Source: Bacillota bacterium
GTDB lineage: Bacteria; Bacillota; Clostridia; Saccharofermentanales; Fastidiosipilaceae
Length of the DNA: 64,000 nucleotides
NCBI GenBank assembly: GCA_023420115.1
Contig: JAEZWR010000048.1
Coordinates: 1-64,000 of the forward strand
Direction of reading: 5' to 3'
Part shown: piece by piece, positions 17,045 to 25,704 of the stretch
Layout: each line of letters opens with the position of its first letter
Numbering within the stretch: position 1 is the stretch's first letter
The notes under the pieces: model-generated
The model's database searches: none
What the model was told of the DNA's origin: nothing
What the model saw: only the letters and a program-made list of their open reading frames with translations
Program-made: the position numbers and the translations under genes

Positions 17045-18064
17045 GTGGCTAATTCTGATATTAATGTTAATACAATAGCCAAGGTTGATTCTCGTAGACC
17101 AAATGTTGAATTAAGCGGGAATAAACAGAAGAAAAAATTCAAATTTAGACGTGACGATTTGCAGCTGTCTATCTTGGCATTTCCTACGGTGTTATGGTTT
17201 ATAATTTTTTCTTATCTTCCGATGCCAGGTCTGATTATGGCATTTAAACAATATACTGTTAAACCGCGACAGAATTTTTTCCAGAACCTATTCTTGAGTA
17301 AATGGTCAGGTTTGGATAACTTTAAATTCTTATTTACAACTCCAATGGCTAAAACCATTATCACAAATACAATTGTTTATAATATTATTTTCATTTTACT
17401 AGGAGCAGTACTACCTGTTCTATTTGCTATAATGATCAGTGAGGTGCATAGTAAAAGACTACAGAAGGTGACACAGACTGCAGTATTTCTTCCACATTTC
17501 CTTAGCTGGGTTGTTGTTAGCTTCTTTGTTTTTGCCTTTTTATCAGATGACAAAGGTTTCATAAATCAGATGCTTCTAGAGACTGGCCACAATAAAGTTC
17601 CATTTTACAATACGCCTGGATATTGGAGGGGGATAATTATTTTTGTTAGTCAGTGGAAAGGGATAGGTTATGGCTCGGTAGTTTATCTTGCGGCCATAGC
17701 TGGTATCGATCATAGCTATTACGAGGCAGCCGTTATTGATGGTGCTTCGAAATGGCAACAAATGAAATATATAACCATACCAGCTTTGAAAATTATTATA
17801 ATTATCCAATTTATAATGGCTATTGGTAGAATTTTTAGTTCTGACTTTGGCTTGTTCTGGAATATTCCCAGACAATCACCAACTTTAATTAATGTATGGC
17901 AAACGATTGATACATACGTTTATGGTGTTGTTAAAGGTGGTGCCCCGAGAGAATTGCGTATGGGTGCGGCTGCAGGGTTCTTCCAGTCTTTCTTTGGCTT
18001 CATAACTATTATGATAGCTAACTGGGTAGTAACTAAAGTTGATGAAGAGTCAGCATTGTTCTAG
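17045..18064 (+). CDS. Sugar ABC transporter permease, LplB-type
   Basis: GTG 17045 is chosen because GGAGG (17034-17038) lies 6 bases upstream; the frame extends to 16946 without a site. The 339 residues contain about six membrane helices and the EAA loop that contacts the ATPase (EAAVIDGASKWQQMKYITIPAL in pattern). It belongs to the LplB-type branch of carbohydrate CUT1 permeases. It is followed after 13 bp by its partner permease. No ATPase gene is in the locus, as is usual for this branch, which shares an MsmX-like ATPase. Confidence 0.93.
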   Translation: MANSDINVNTIAKVDSRRPNVELSGNKQKKKFKFRRDDLQLSILAFPTVLWFIIFSYLPMPGLIMAFKQYTVKPRQNFFQNLFLSKWSGLDNFKFLFTTPMAKTIITNTIVYNIIFILLGAVLPVLFAIMISEVHSKRLQKVTQTAVFLPHFLSWVVVSFFVFAFLSDDKGFINQMLLETGHNKVPFYNTPGYWRGIIIFVSQWKGIGYGSVVYLAAIAGIDHSYYEAAVIDGASKWQQMKYITIPALKIIIIIQFIMAIGRIFSSDFGLFWNIPRQSPTLINVWQTIDTYVYGVVKGGAPRELRMGAAAGFFQSFFGFITIMIANWVVTKVDEESALF

Positions 18065-18077
18065 GGAGGTCTGAAGT

Positions 18078-18992
18078 ATGTCAAGAAAATCATTAAGTGG
18101 TCTTGAGCGTTATAATAGAGTCTCTCAGCCAGTAAATATATTATTTAGTATTATTGTTATTATCTGTGCGTTAGCTTGTGTTCTACCATTAATTTTGATA
18201 ATTGCAGTAAGTTTTAGTAAGGATACAAGTTTAGCTAAGTATGGATATCAATTTATTCCAAAAGAAGTTTCACCAGATGCATATGTTGCTTTGTTTAAAT
18301 CTGGAACAGAAATTATAAGTGCAGTTCTAGTATCTATATTTGTCACCGTAGCAGGTACAGTAACGGGATTGATCCTTAACTCTCTGTTGGCATATGCTTT
18401 GAGTAGAAGAACTTACTCATTTAGAAGATTTCTCACATTATTTATAACAATACCAATGTTATTTGGTGGTGGTATGATTCCTTACTACAATATCATTGCA
18501 AATATTCTGGGACTAAAGAATAATCTGTTAGCTTTGATTTTGCCTATGGCTGTCTCGACTTGGAATATTATTATTATTCGAACTTTCTTCCAAACATCAG
18601 TTCCAGACTCTATTATTGAATCTGCAATGATTGATGGAGCTAGTCAGTATAAAATATTCAGAAGTATTGTACTTCCTATTTCTAAGCCTGTTTTGGCTAC
18701 AATAGGCTTATTCCTTGCTTTTGCATATTGGAATGACTGGTATAATGCTTCGCTATTTATTTCTCAGAAAAATCTCAAGCCTTTACAATATTTGCTGATG
18801 GAAATTCAGAATAATATCAATTACTTAAGAGAGGCATCAAAGACAGCATCCACCTTGGGAACAGTTAAGATACCACCAGAGTCTATGAGTATGGCATTAG
18901 TTGTTGTTATTGTTATTCCGATAGCCTGTATATATCCTTTCTTCCAAAGATATTTTATATCCGGCCTAACAATAGGTGCAGTCAAAGGGTAA
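18078..18992 (+). CDS. Sugar ABC transporter permease, YtcP/MalG-type
   Basis: The 304 residues contain about six transmembrane helices and an EAA-type loop (ESAMIDGASQYKIFRSIVLPIS in pattern). The ribosome site GGGAGG directly follows the stop of the first permease, so the two are translationally linked. It forms the heterodimeric channel of the importer with the preceding product. Confidence 0.94.
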   Translation: MSRKSLSGLERYNRVSQPVNILFSIIVIICALACVLPLILIIAVSFSKDTSLAKYGYQFIPKEVSPDAYVALFKSGTEIISAVLVSIFVTVAGTVTGLILNSLLAYALSRRTYSFRRFLTLFITIPMLFGGGMIPYYNIIANILGLKNNLLALILPMAVSTWNIIIIRTFFQTSVPDSIIESAMIDGASQYKIFRSIVLPISKPVLATIGLFLAFAYWNDWYNASLFISQKNLKPLQYLLMEIQNNINYLREASKTASTLGTVKIPPESMSMALVVVIVIPIACIYPFFQRYFISGLTIGAVKG

Positions 18993-19105
18993 TTTAAATT
19001 TGACATTAGAGTTTATCATTTTACATATCAAAAATATATTTTTAGTTTACGTTTGAAAAATTTATAAGTTTTAGTTAAATTTTCTCAAAATGTTTTAATA
19101 AATGC

Positions 19106-19133
19106 TTGAAAATAATTGCATACTAACTAAAAT
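19106..19133 (+). promoter_or_regulatory. Possible promoter of the binding-protein gene
   Basis: TTGAAA (19106-19111), 16 bp and TAAAAT (19128-19133) lie in the 275-bp gap before the binding protein. A separate promoter would explain higher synthesis of the binding protein than of the permeases. Confidence 0.4.
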
Positions 19134-19267
19134 AAATGACATAGATATCAAATGACAATGTAAGATGAATTGCATATATTCGTATGACAGAGTCATTTTG
19201 AAATATTTCAGCCTCAGAGCTGATAAATATGATCTAAGAGATCAAGGTAAGGAAGAGGAGAGTAGTT

Positions 19268-20857
19268 ATGAAAAGACGTTTGTGGACACTTTTATTAGTC
19301 TTTGCATTCGCATTTGCTTTTATTACTCCGAAGCATATGTATGCAGACGAAGTCGTGACACTAAGTGTGCATATGATCGGTGGAGAACCAGAAAAGTTGG
19401 ATGAAATTACAACTGCAATTAATGAGAAATTAGCTTCTCGTGGAATTGCTGTTAAGTACACATATCACGATTGGGGCGTATATGGTGATGACGCATCAAG
19501 AATGATCAACTCTGGTGAAGAATGGGATTTAATGTTTGGTTCAGCAATTAAAGGATGGTCAGAGTTTGCTCAGAATGGCAACTTTGCTTATCTCAACGAG
19601 CTTTTGGAAGAGACCCCAGATCTTAAGAACTATATTCCAGAGAAACTTTGGAATGGTGTTTCATTCAAAGGTCAGATTTATGGTGTTCCTGCACTTAAGG
19701 ACTCTGCAGCTGCACAGTACTGGGTATTTGATACAGCTGTTGCTGAAAAGGCTGGCGTTGATGTGAAGAGCATCAAGACAATGGAAGATATCGATAAGGT
19801 TCTACCTCAAATTAAAGAAGCAATTAGCGATGAACCTGGTAGATATCCATTTGTAATGGCAAATGACGGTATAAACTCAATGCTCTGTGAGTATGAGTAC
19901 AATAACAATCCATTCAACATTAAGTTTGGAACAACTAAAGTTGTCAATCTTTACGAACAAGAGGATGTAGTTGAGAAATTCAAGATGCTACGCAAGTGGC
20001 AGGAAGCTGGATATATCAATCCAGATGCTAATGTTAAGACAAGTGATCAGCTTCCAAAGGGTGCTGAAGTTATCTATTCCGGCCAAGGATGGGATGGAGC
20101 AGAGGCAATCTGGGGAAATGGCAGTGGTCATCCAGTAACAATTAATCTTAGATATGGACCAATCCTAACAGGTGATTCTATCCGTGGTTCATTTATGGTT
20201 ATCAATGAGGCAAGTGATCACAAGTTAGAAGCTCTCAAATATCTTGAAGCTGTAAATACTGATCCTGAACTAAGAAATCTTCTCGCATATGGTCGTGAGG
20301 GTCAAGAATATGAATTAGTCGATTCAGCCGAAGATGCAAGTGGAAACACAGTCGAGTTTGCAAAGGTTGATGGCAAGTCCAATATCATGAAGAGACTCGG
20401 TGAGAAGAATGCTGATGGTAGTATTGACACAGGATATAATGTACCTGCATATTCCCAGGGTGGTTTTGAATTCCTTCACATCTGGCTAAATACTGACAAT
20501 CCTAGCTTGACAGATCCAGAGCAGTTCAAGAAAGTTGTTGCTCAGGTTGATACCGCTGAACAGTCCAAGATTTTAGGTTTCATCTTCGACCAAGAGCCTG
20601 TTGCAGATCAGATAGCAGCATGTACTTCAATCGTAAATGATAAGTATTACGCAAACTTGATGACAGGTTTAGGCGACAAACCAGTAGAAGAAATGCTCAA
20701 GGATATGAATGAAGAACTGAAGCAAGCAGGTCTCGATCAAGTTCTCGAAGAAATGCAGAAGCAAGTTGATGAGTATCTTGCTGGGCAGGAATCTTCTGAG
20801 ACAACAGAAAATAGTGAGTCTTCTGAGGCTTCAGAGTCAGAATCACAGAGCGAATAA
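19268..20857 (+). CDS. Secreted sugar-binding protein of the ABC importer (LplA-like, no lipobox)
   Basis: This 529-residue extracellular solute-binding protein has a basic N-terminus, a hydrophobic core and an apparent signal peptidase I site near YA-DE (about residue 26). No Cys is present for lipid attachment, unlike most Gram-positive binding proteins. The mature part begins VTLSVHMIGGEPEKLDEI and fits the LplA/DUF3502-like group that accompanies LplB/YtcP permeases. The last ~25 residues are Ser/Glu-rich. Codon use is cleaner than in most neighbours, suggesting high expression. Start ATG has GAGGAG 7 bases upstream. Confidence 0.88.
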   Translation: MKRRLWTLLLVFAFAFAFITPKHMYADEVVTLSVHMIGGEPEKLDEITTAINEKLASRGIAVKYTYHDWGVYGDDASRMINSGEEWDLMFGSAIKGWSEFAQNGNFAYLNELLEETPDLKNYIPEKLWNGVSFKGQIYGVPALKDSAAAQYWVFDTAVAEKAGVDVKSIKTMEDIDKVLPQIKEAISDEPGRYPFVMANDGINSMLCEYEYNNNPFNIKFGTTKVVNLYEQEDVVEKFKMLRKWQEAGYINPDANVKTSDQLPKGAEVIYSGQGWDGAEAIWGNGSGHPVTINLRYGPILTGDSIRGSFMVINEASDHKLEALKYLEAVNTDPELRNLLAYGREGQEYELVDSAEDASGNTVEFAKVDGKSNIMKRLGEKNADGSIDTGYNVPAYSQGGFEFLHIWLNTDNPSLTDPEQFKKVVAQVDTAEQSKILGFIFDQEPVADQIAACTSIVNDKYYANLMTGLGDKPVEEMLKDMNEELKQAGLDQVLEEMQKQVDEYLAGQESSETTENSESSEASESESQSE

Positions 20858-20901
20858 AGTTAACAAAGGTTAAGCAATAGAGCAATTGTTTGATATTATT
20901 G

Positions 20902-20929
20902 AAGAGAGGCGCTTTGCCTCTCTTTTTAT
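20902..20929 (+). terminator. Terminator after the binding-protein gene
   Basis: AAGAGAGGC pairs with GCCTCTCTT around a 5-nt loop, followed by T residues. Readthrough could feed the GH130 gene 70 bp downstream. Confidence 0.88.
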
Positions 20930-20997
20930 TTTGTTACTTATTGTAAAATAAGTCTGCAAAAAAAAATTTGCGTAAAATACCTTGCTAGGAGTTTATT

Positions 20998-21993
20998 ATG
21001 AGCAAAATTATAGGTGCTAAATTGGCAAATATTCCTTTTGAAGAGAGACCTGCTGGCTCTAGTCTTCCTATATGGAGATATAGTAATAATCCGATTATCA
21101 AACAGGATCAGCTCAGTAGATCAAATAGTATTTTTAACAGCGCTGTCGTGCCATTTAAGGATGGCTTTGCAGGTGTTTTTAGATGTGATGACAGAGCGAG
21201 AGCGATGGATATACATGTTGGTTTCAGTAAAGATGGTATTAATTTTGATATAAGTGAAGATTGTCTCAGCTTTGTCAATGAGAGTGAAAATCCAGAAATA
21301 TTTAAATTTGACTATCGTTACGATCCTAGAGTTTGCGAGATAGATGGCAGATACTATGTCTCATGGTGTAATGGTTATCATGGTCCTACAATTGGTTTGG
21401 CTTATACTGATGATTTCAAGGACTTTTATCAGATAGAAAATGCTTTTCTTCCATATAATCGTAATGGTGTTCTTTTTCCGCGTAAAATTAATGGCGAATA
21501 TGTGATGCTATCTAGACCTAGCGATACTGGGCACACACCTTTCGGCGATATATTTATTTCTCACAGTAAGGACTTGGTTTACTGGGGTAAGCATAGGCAT
21601 GTTATGTCTACAATAAAGGGGAATACTTCCGCATGGCAGTCAACCAAAATTGGTGCTGGTCCTATTCCGATTGAGACTGACGAGGGCTGGCTTATGATTT
21701 ATCATGGAGTTTTAAATAGCTGCAATGGCTTCGTTTATGCCTTTGGCGCAGCACTTTTAGATATAGACGAGCCATGGAAGGTTCTCTATAGATCAAGGGA
21801 TTATTTACTAAGTCCTAAAATGGATTATGAGAGAACGGGAGATGTTCCAAATTGTGTATTCCCATGTGCTGCTTTGACTGATTCTGATACTGGAAGAATT
21901 GCAATTTATTATGGTTGTGCGGATACTGTGACATCACTTTGCTTCAGTCAAATTGATATTTTACTTGATTGGTTAAAAAACAATAGTTTATAA
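20998..21993 (+). CDS. GH130-family beta-1,4-mannoside phosphorylase
   Basis: The 331 residues form a single five-bladed-propeller GH130 domain. The YDPRV segment carries the conserved Asp proposed as proton donor, and the landmarks FNSAVVPF, FRCDDRA, GAGPIPI and YHGV are present. GH130 enzymes phosphorolyse beta-mannosidic bonds, e.g. Man-GlcNAc or mannobiose, giving mannose 1-phosphate. There is no signal peptide, so it acts in the cytoplasm on imported sugar. With the importer upstream and GH20 downstream, Man-beta-1,4-GlcNAc from N-glycans is a plausible substrate (inference). RBS TAGGAG at about 20986. Confidence 0.88.
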   Translation: MSKIIGAKLANIPFEERPAGSSLPIWRYSNNPIIKQDQLSRSNSIFNSAVVPFKDGFAGVFRCDDRARAMDIHVGFSKDGINFDISEDCLSFVNESENPEIFKFDYRYDPRVCEIDGRYYVSWCNGYHGPTIGLAYTDDFKDFYQIENAFLPYNRNGVLFPRKINGEYVMLSRPSDTGHTPFGDIFISHSKDLVYWGKHRHVMSTIKGNTSAWQSTKIGAGPIPIETDEGWLMIYHGVLNSCNGFVYAFGAALLDIDEPWKVLYRSRDYLLSPKMDYERTGDVPNCVFPCAALTDSDTGRIAIYYGCADTVTSLCFSQIDILLDWLKNNSL

Positions 21994-22119
21994 GTTGTTT
22001 TTATTTTAGAAGTATATAAGTAGCAGAGCATTTGATTTTGATCTTCTTTATTAAATTGTGATGAATTATCGTTTATAGGGTTTGGTTTTTGAAAGGGCAT
22101 CGGTGGAGGTGTGTTGATT

Positions 22120-24087
22120 ATGGTAAGTAATATTGCTGATTTCCCAAATTTGGACTTGGGGCTCAAGGAGCTTTTTAATTCTGGTGAATTGAGTGATAGG
22201 CTTATGGGAAGAAATATAAATCTTGAATTAATTGAGGGGAATGTTAATGAACTTAGCATATCTGAAAATTCTTATGTTATTTCCTTCTCTGAGCCGGTTA
22301 ACTTCTACTATTTATTTGGCAAATTGATTAACTATTTAAATACAGGGGAGAAGCCGTCAGATATATTAAAGACCACAGTATTTGATGACTGTGGTGTTAT
22401 GCTCGATGCATCGAGAAATGCTGTTCCAAGTGTCGAGGGACTAAAAGTTATTATTAGGAAATTGGCACTAATGGGACTTAATATGTTAATGCTTTATACT
22501 GAGGATACTTACGAACTTGATAATTACCCATATTTTGGATATATGAGAGGTAGATATTCTAAGGCCGAATTGAAGGAAATAGATGACTATGCTTATCAAT
22601 TTGGGATTGAAATTATTCCATGTATTCAGACTTTGGGCCATTTGGAAAAAGCTCTCCGCTGGCCTTTTGCTACTGAAATTAAAGATACAGATGCTGTTTT
22701 GTTAGCTGAGGATGACAAGAGTTTCGAATTTGTTAAGCAGATGATCAAAGAAAGTAGTTCTGTATTAAGAAGTCGCAGAATACACCTTGGTATGGACGAG
22801 GCCTTTGGTATAGGGTTAGGAAGATATCTGAGTAAAAATGGGTATAAGGATATGGGACCAATTTTAAAGTCCCATATGGAAAAGGTTCAGGCATATTGTA
22901 GAGAGCTTGGATTGGAGTCAATGATTTGGTCTGATATGCCATTTAGAGCGGTTACAAGTGAACATATTTATTATATAGGTAAGGATGACGTAGAAGTTCT
23001 CAAAGAGAAAAGTAAGGATTTTGTACCGCATGATCTTTCCTTGGTTTATTGGGATTATTATCACAATGTTCAGGAAGAATATGAGGAAATGATCAGACGT
23101 CATAAATTCTTTGGTAATAAGATTTATTTTGCAGGTGGTGCTTGGAACTGGAATGGAATAGCACCAAATTTACAAAAGGCTTACCACACCACAGATGTTC
23201 AGCTAAAGGCCTGTGATAATGAGAATGTAAGATCTATTTTCTGTACCTGTTGGCAGGATAATGGGGCCGAGACGAATCATTTTGCCATTTTACCTGTTTT
23301 GCTCAGATATTCTTTCTATAAATTTCATGGTAGAGTGCCAAATGAGGTGGAATTTAACAGAGAGATTGAGAGTGTATTGAATTTGCCAGAAAAGGCATAC
23401 CAGCTATTATCTCAATTTGATATTGTTGAGGGAGTCATAGAGAAAAATCTCACTTGTGCAAATACTGCTAAGTATCTTTTATATCAGGATTTAGAACTTG
23501 CGCTATTTGATAAGAATATTTTGCATCTTGAGGGTAAACTAAATAAAAAGTATGACGAGTTAGCAAAGTCTTTGAATACTATCTATGATGAGATGATAAG
23601 TAGGCTCGGGGATCAAACTACAGTTAGCGAGGGGGATAAGATTAATTTGTCCTTGCTCAAACATTATATTGCTTTAGCTAAATTACTTTCCAAAAAGGCT
23701 GAATTAGGTTTGAAATTACGACAGGCATACCAAGTTTCTGAGAAAGAAGATAAGGATAGGAATTTGCTATTTAAAGATGTTCTTCTTGATATTGATAGTG
23801 CAGCTGAATATTGTAAGGAACTAAAATTAGCAGCAAGAGATTTATGGTATCTCACTAGTAAGAAGCATGGTTTTGAGAGCTTCGATATAAGATTGAGTGC
23901 ACTTCTGGGAAGATTAGAGACTGTAAAGCTTGATATTAAAGATTATATTAGTGGGAAGATTAGTAAAATTGAGACACTAGAAGATGAATTACTCACATAT
24001 AATGCATGTTCAGATGAGGAGATAAAGAAGCAACTAAACGAAAATCAGTGGCACCACATAGTTTCTCCTAATCCCGTCTCTTGCTGA
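22120..24087 (+). CDS. GH20-like beta-N-acetylhexosaminidase (GcnA-type)
   Basis: ATG 22120 is preferred, with GGAGG at 22105-22109; GTG 22111 and TTG 22114 also lie in frame. The ~655 residues have no signal peptide. A GH20 (beta/alpha)8 barrel covers about residues 85-400, with HLGMDEAFG supplying the Asp-Glu catalytic pair and WNWNG and TCWQDNGAE in later loops. A helical C-terminal region follows. It most resembles cytoplasmic GcnA-like hexosaminidases, which remove terminal GlcNAc or glucosamine. It fits a pathway in which imported chitobiose- or N-glycan-derived sugars are trimmed before or after GH130 action. Confidence 0.83.
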   Translation: MVSNIADFPNLDLGLKELFNSGELSDRLMGRNINLELIEGNVNELSISENSYVISFSEPVNFYYLFGKLINYLNTGEKPSDILKTTVFDDCGVMLDASRNAVPSVEGLKVIIRKLALMGLNMLMLYTEDTYELDNYPYFGYMRGRYSKAELKEIDDYAYQFGIEIIPCIQTLGHLEKALRWPFATEIKDTDAVLLAEDDKSFEFVKQMIKESSSVLRSRRIHLGMDEAFGIGLGRYLSKNGYKDMGPILKSHMEKVQAYCRELGLESMIWSDMPFRAVTSEHIYYIGKDDVEVLKEKSKDFVPHDLSLVYWDYYHNVQEEYEEMIRRHKFFGNKIYFAGGAWNWNGIAPNLQKAYHTTDVQLKACDNENVRSIFCTCWQDNGAETNHFAILPVLLRYSFYKFHGRVPNEVEFNREIESVLNLPEKAYQLLSQFDIVEGVIEKNLTCANTAKYLLYQDLELALFDKNILHLEGKLNKKYDELAKSLNTIYDEMISRLGDQTTVSEGDKINLSLLKHYIALAKLLSKKAELGLKLRQAYQVSEKEDKDRNLLFKDVLLDIDSAAEYCKELKLAARDLWYLTSKKHGFESFDIRLSALLGRLETVKLDIKDYISGKISKIETLEDELLTYNACSDEEIKKQLNENQWHHIVSPNPVSC

Positions 24088-24103
24088 AATTAATGTTTAT
24101 AAG

Positions 24104-24132
24104 AGAGATGCCCAAATGAGGCATCTTTTTTT
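24104..24132 (+). terminator. Terminator after the GH20 gene
   Basis: AGATGCC pairs with GGCATCT around a 7-nt loop and is followed by a run of T. It closes the carbohydrate locus. Confidence 0.88.
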
Positions 24133-24270
24133 ATTTGTCTTTTGATTAATATTAGATAATAGATTAAAAATATAAGATTTCTAATTTTGATTAGAATTTG
24201 TTTATAATAATAAATCTTAGAAGTAATATTAATTTTTATTTTCTCGGAAGAAAATAGGGAGCTTTAAGTT

Positions 24271-25329
24271 ATGAGATTGTCTAAAAGAGTATCTAATATA
24301 AATAAGTATGGAATAAGTGCAAAGGTCTTTATTTGTTTTGCTTTGTTTTCTTTTTCTTTTTTAACATCGTGTAATAGAATTCAAGACCCTGTATATACAG
24401 GTCTAGGTGGATATAATAATGAAGATAGTGGACAAACTGGTCAAAGTGATATTTCTTTGGAGAATTCAAGTTCGGAAGTTTCAAATGGTGATACTTTAGC
24501 TTCATCGAGTATTAGTAGTGTAGAAGCTGGGCAGGGACAGCTATCTAGTAAAGATGTAAATGATATTAATATATCGAACTATAATTTTTATATTGATCCT
24601 GATTTGTCACTTGTGAAGCCTAACTCTGCTAGTGATAGGAATAGTTATTGCCTAATTACGTTTGACAATGTGCCAAATGGCAATTCTCTGAAGATAGCAG
24701 ATGCTCTTGATGAGGCGGGAGTTAAAGGTATTTTCTTCGTTAGTGGAAATAATTTAGAAGAAGAGAGCTCGAGAAATGTAGTAAAAGAATTATATGATAG
24801 AGGGCATAGTATAGGGTGTAATGGCAGACGTGGATTAAATATGAGAGGTCTTAGCAGAGAAGAACAAGAAACTGAGATAAAAGAGAATATGAAGCAAATT
24901 GAAACCATCATTGGAGATGCTCCGCGCTTCTACAGAAATCCTCAAGGTGAAATAGATGAGACAACAATAGAACTGTGTAAGGAAAATAAGCTTATAAATA
25001 TGACATGGTCATTTTCGTATGACTGGATGGAAGCTTATCAAGATAAGGATAATCTAATTAATGCTATATTGAATCAGACTCCTCTTAAGAATGGAATGAA
25101 TATTTTGTTCCATGATTTATCTTGGACAGCCGAAGCTATGCCAGCGATAGTGGATGGAATAAAAGAAAAAAAGTTTATTTTTGTCAATCCTAGAGAGATA
25201 GGTCCGACGAATGAAAAGCCGAGAAATATCAATTATTTTGAGGCTGAGACGAGGAAGGAAAATTTTACGGAAGAAAAAGCAAGTGAGGGTAGTATAAATC
25301 AAGTGGAAGCTCCTACAGTAAGTCGATAG
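24271..25329 (+). CDS. NodB-like polysaccharide deacetylase-fold lipoprotein, metal site lost
   Basis: A signal peptide ends in the lipobox LTSC (Cys33). A Ser/Gly-rich linker (about 50-105) leads to a NodB-fold domain (about 124-310). The TFDDGP motif reads TFDNVP, keeping the first Asp (D132) and losing the metal-binding second Asp (N133). The HxxxH metal site after GH (H179) has become CNGRRG, with neither His. The RPPYG motif is RNPQG, and the distal LFHD is kept. It is therefore unlikely to be an active metal-dependent deacetylase and may bind glycans. A T/E-rich tail ends the protein. Confidence 0.72.
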   Translation: MRLSKRVSNINKYGISAKVFICFALFSFSFLTSCNRIQDPVYTGLGGYNNEDSGQTGQSDISLENSSSEVSNGDTLASSSISSVEAGQGQLSSKDVNDINISNYNFYIDPDLSLVKPNSASDRNSYCLITFDNVPNGNSLKIADALDEAGVKGIFFVSGNNLEEESSRNVVKELYDRGHSIGCNGRRGLNMRGLSREEQETEIKENMKQIETIIGDAPRFYRNPQGEIDETTIELCKENKLINMTWSFSYDWMEAYQDKDNLINAILNQTPLKNGMNILFHDLSWTAEAMPAIVDGIKEKKFIFVNPREIGPTNEKPRNINYFEAETRKENFTEEKASEGSINQVEAPTVSR

Positions 25330-25704
25330 TTAATTTTAGATTTGATATATTGATCCTGGTCTTAATCATGATAAGTAGGTATTTTAACGATCTCGTTAAC
25401 AAATTGTTTTTAAATTTTGTATGTTACAACATTGTTACATAAAACTTAATAATGAAAAAATGGACGTTGAACATGTAAGTTTAATTATCATAGATGTGAA
25501 AAATTAAATTATTTACGCAATTAATTTAGTACATTATGCGCAATGAACAAAACTGAATAGTAAATCATATATAAAATTATGATAAATAAACAAATAAATG
25601 CTTGTTTTCGTGCCAGATGAATATTATGTGCTATTCTATGAGCACTATTTGAATGCATCTTTGATGCACATGGGCGAGTGTGCTCGTGGGGAAGGAGGTA
25701 AGGA
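25330..25704. promoter_or_regulatory. Long leader of the SleB-like gene with several inverted repeats
   Basis: This 375-bp gap holds TTAACGA-TC-TCGTTAA (25384-25399, a 7-bp inverted repeat) and two direct TGTTACA copies (25422 and 25433). Just before the ribosome site come three short hairpins in a row: GTGCT/AGCAC (25628-25645), TGCATC/GATGCA (25654-25668) and CGAG/CTCG (25675-25686). AAGGAGG (25692-25698) follows. The three hairpins suggest a structured 5' UTR, but I do not recognise a known riboswitch class and could not fix a promoter. Confidence 0.45.

Noticed and set aside
19165..19404. Open frame encoding ~79 residues before the binding protein
   Set aside because: It overlaps the signal-peptide start of the binding protein in another frame and has no ribosome site.
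25330..25704. A c-di-AMP (ydaO) riboswitch before the SleB-like gene
   Set aside because: Hydrolase genes often carry it, but I could not find its conserved core in this leader.
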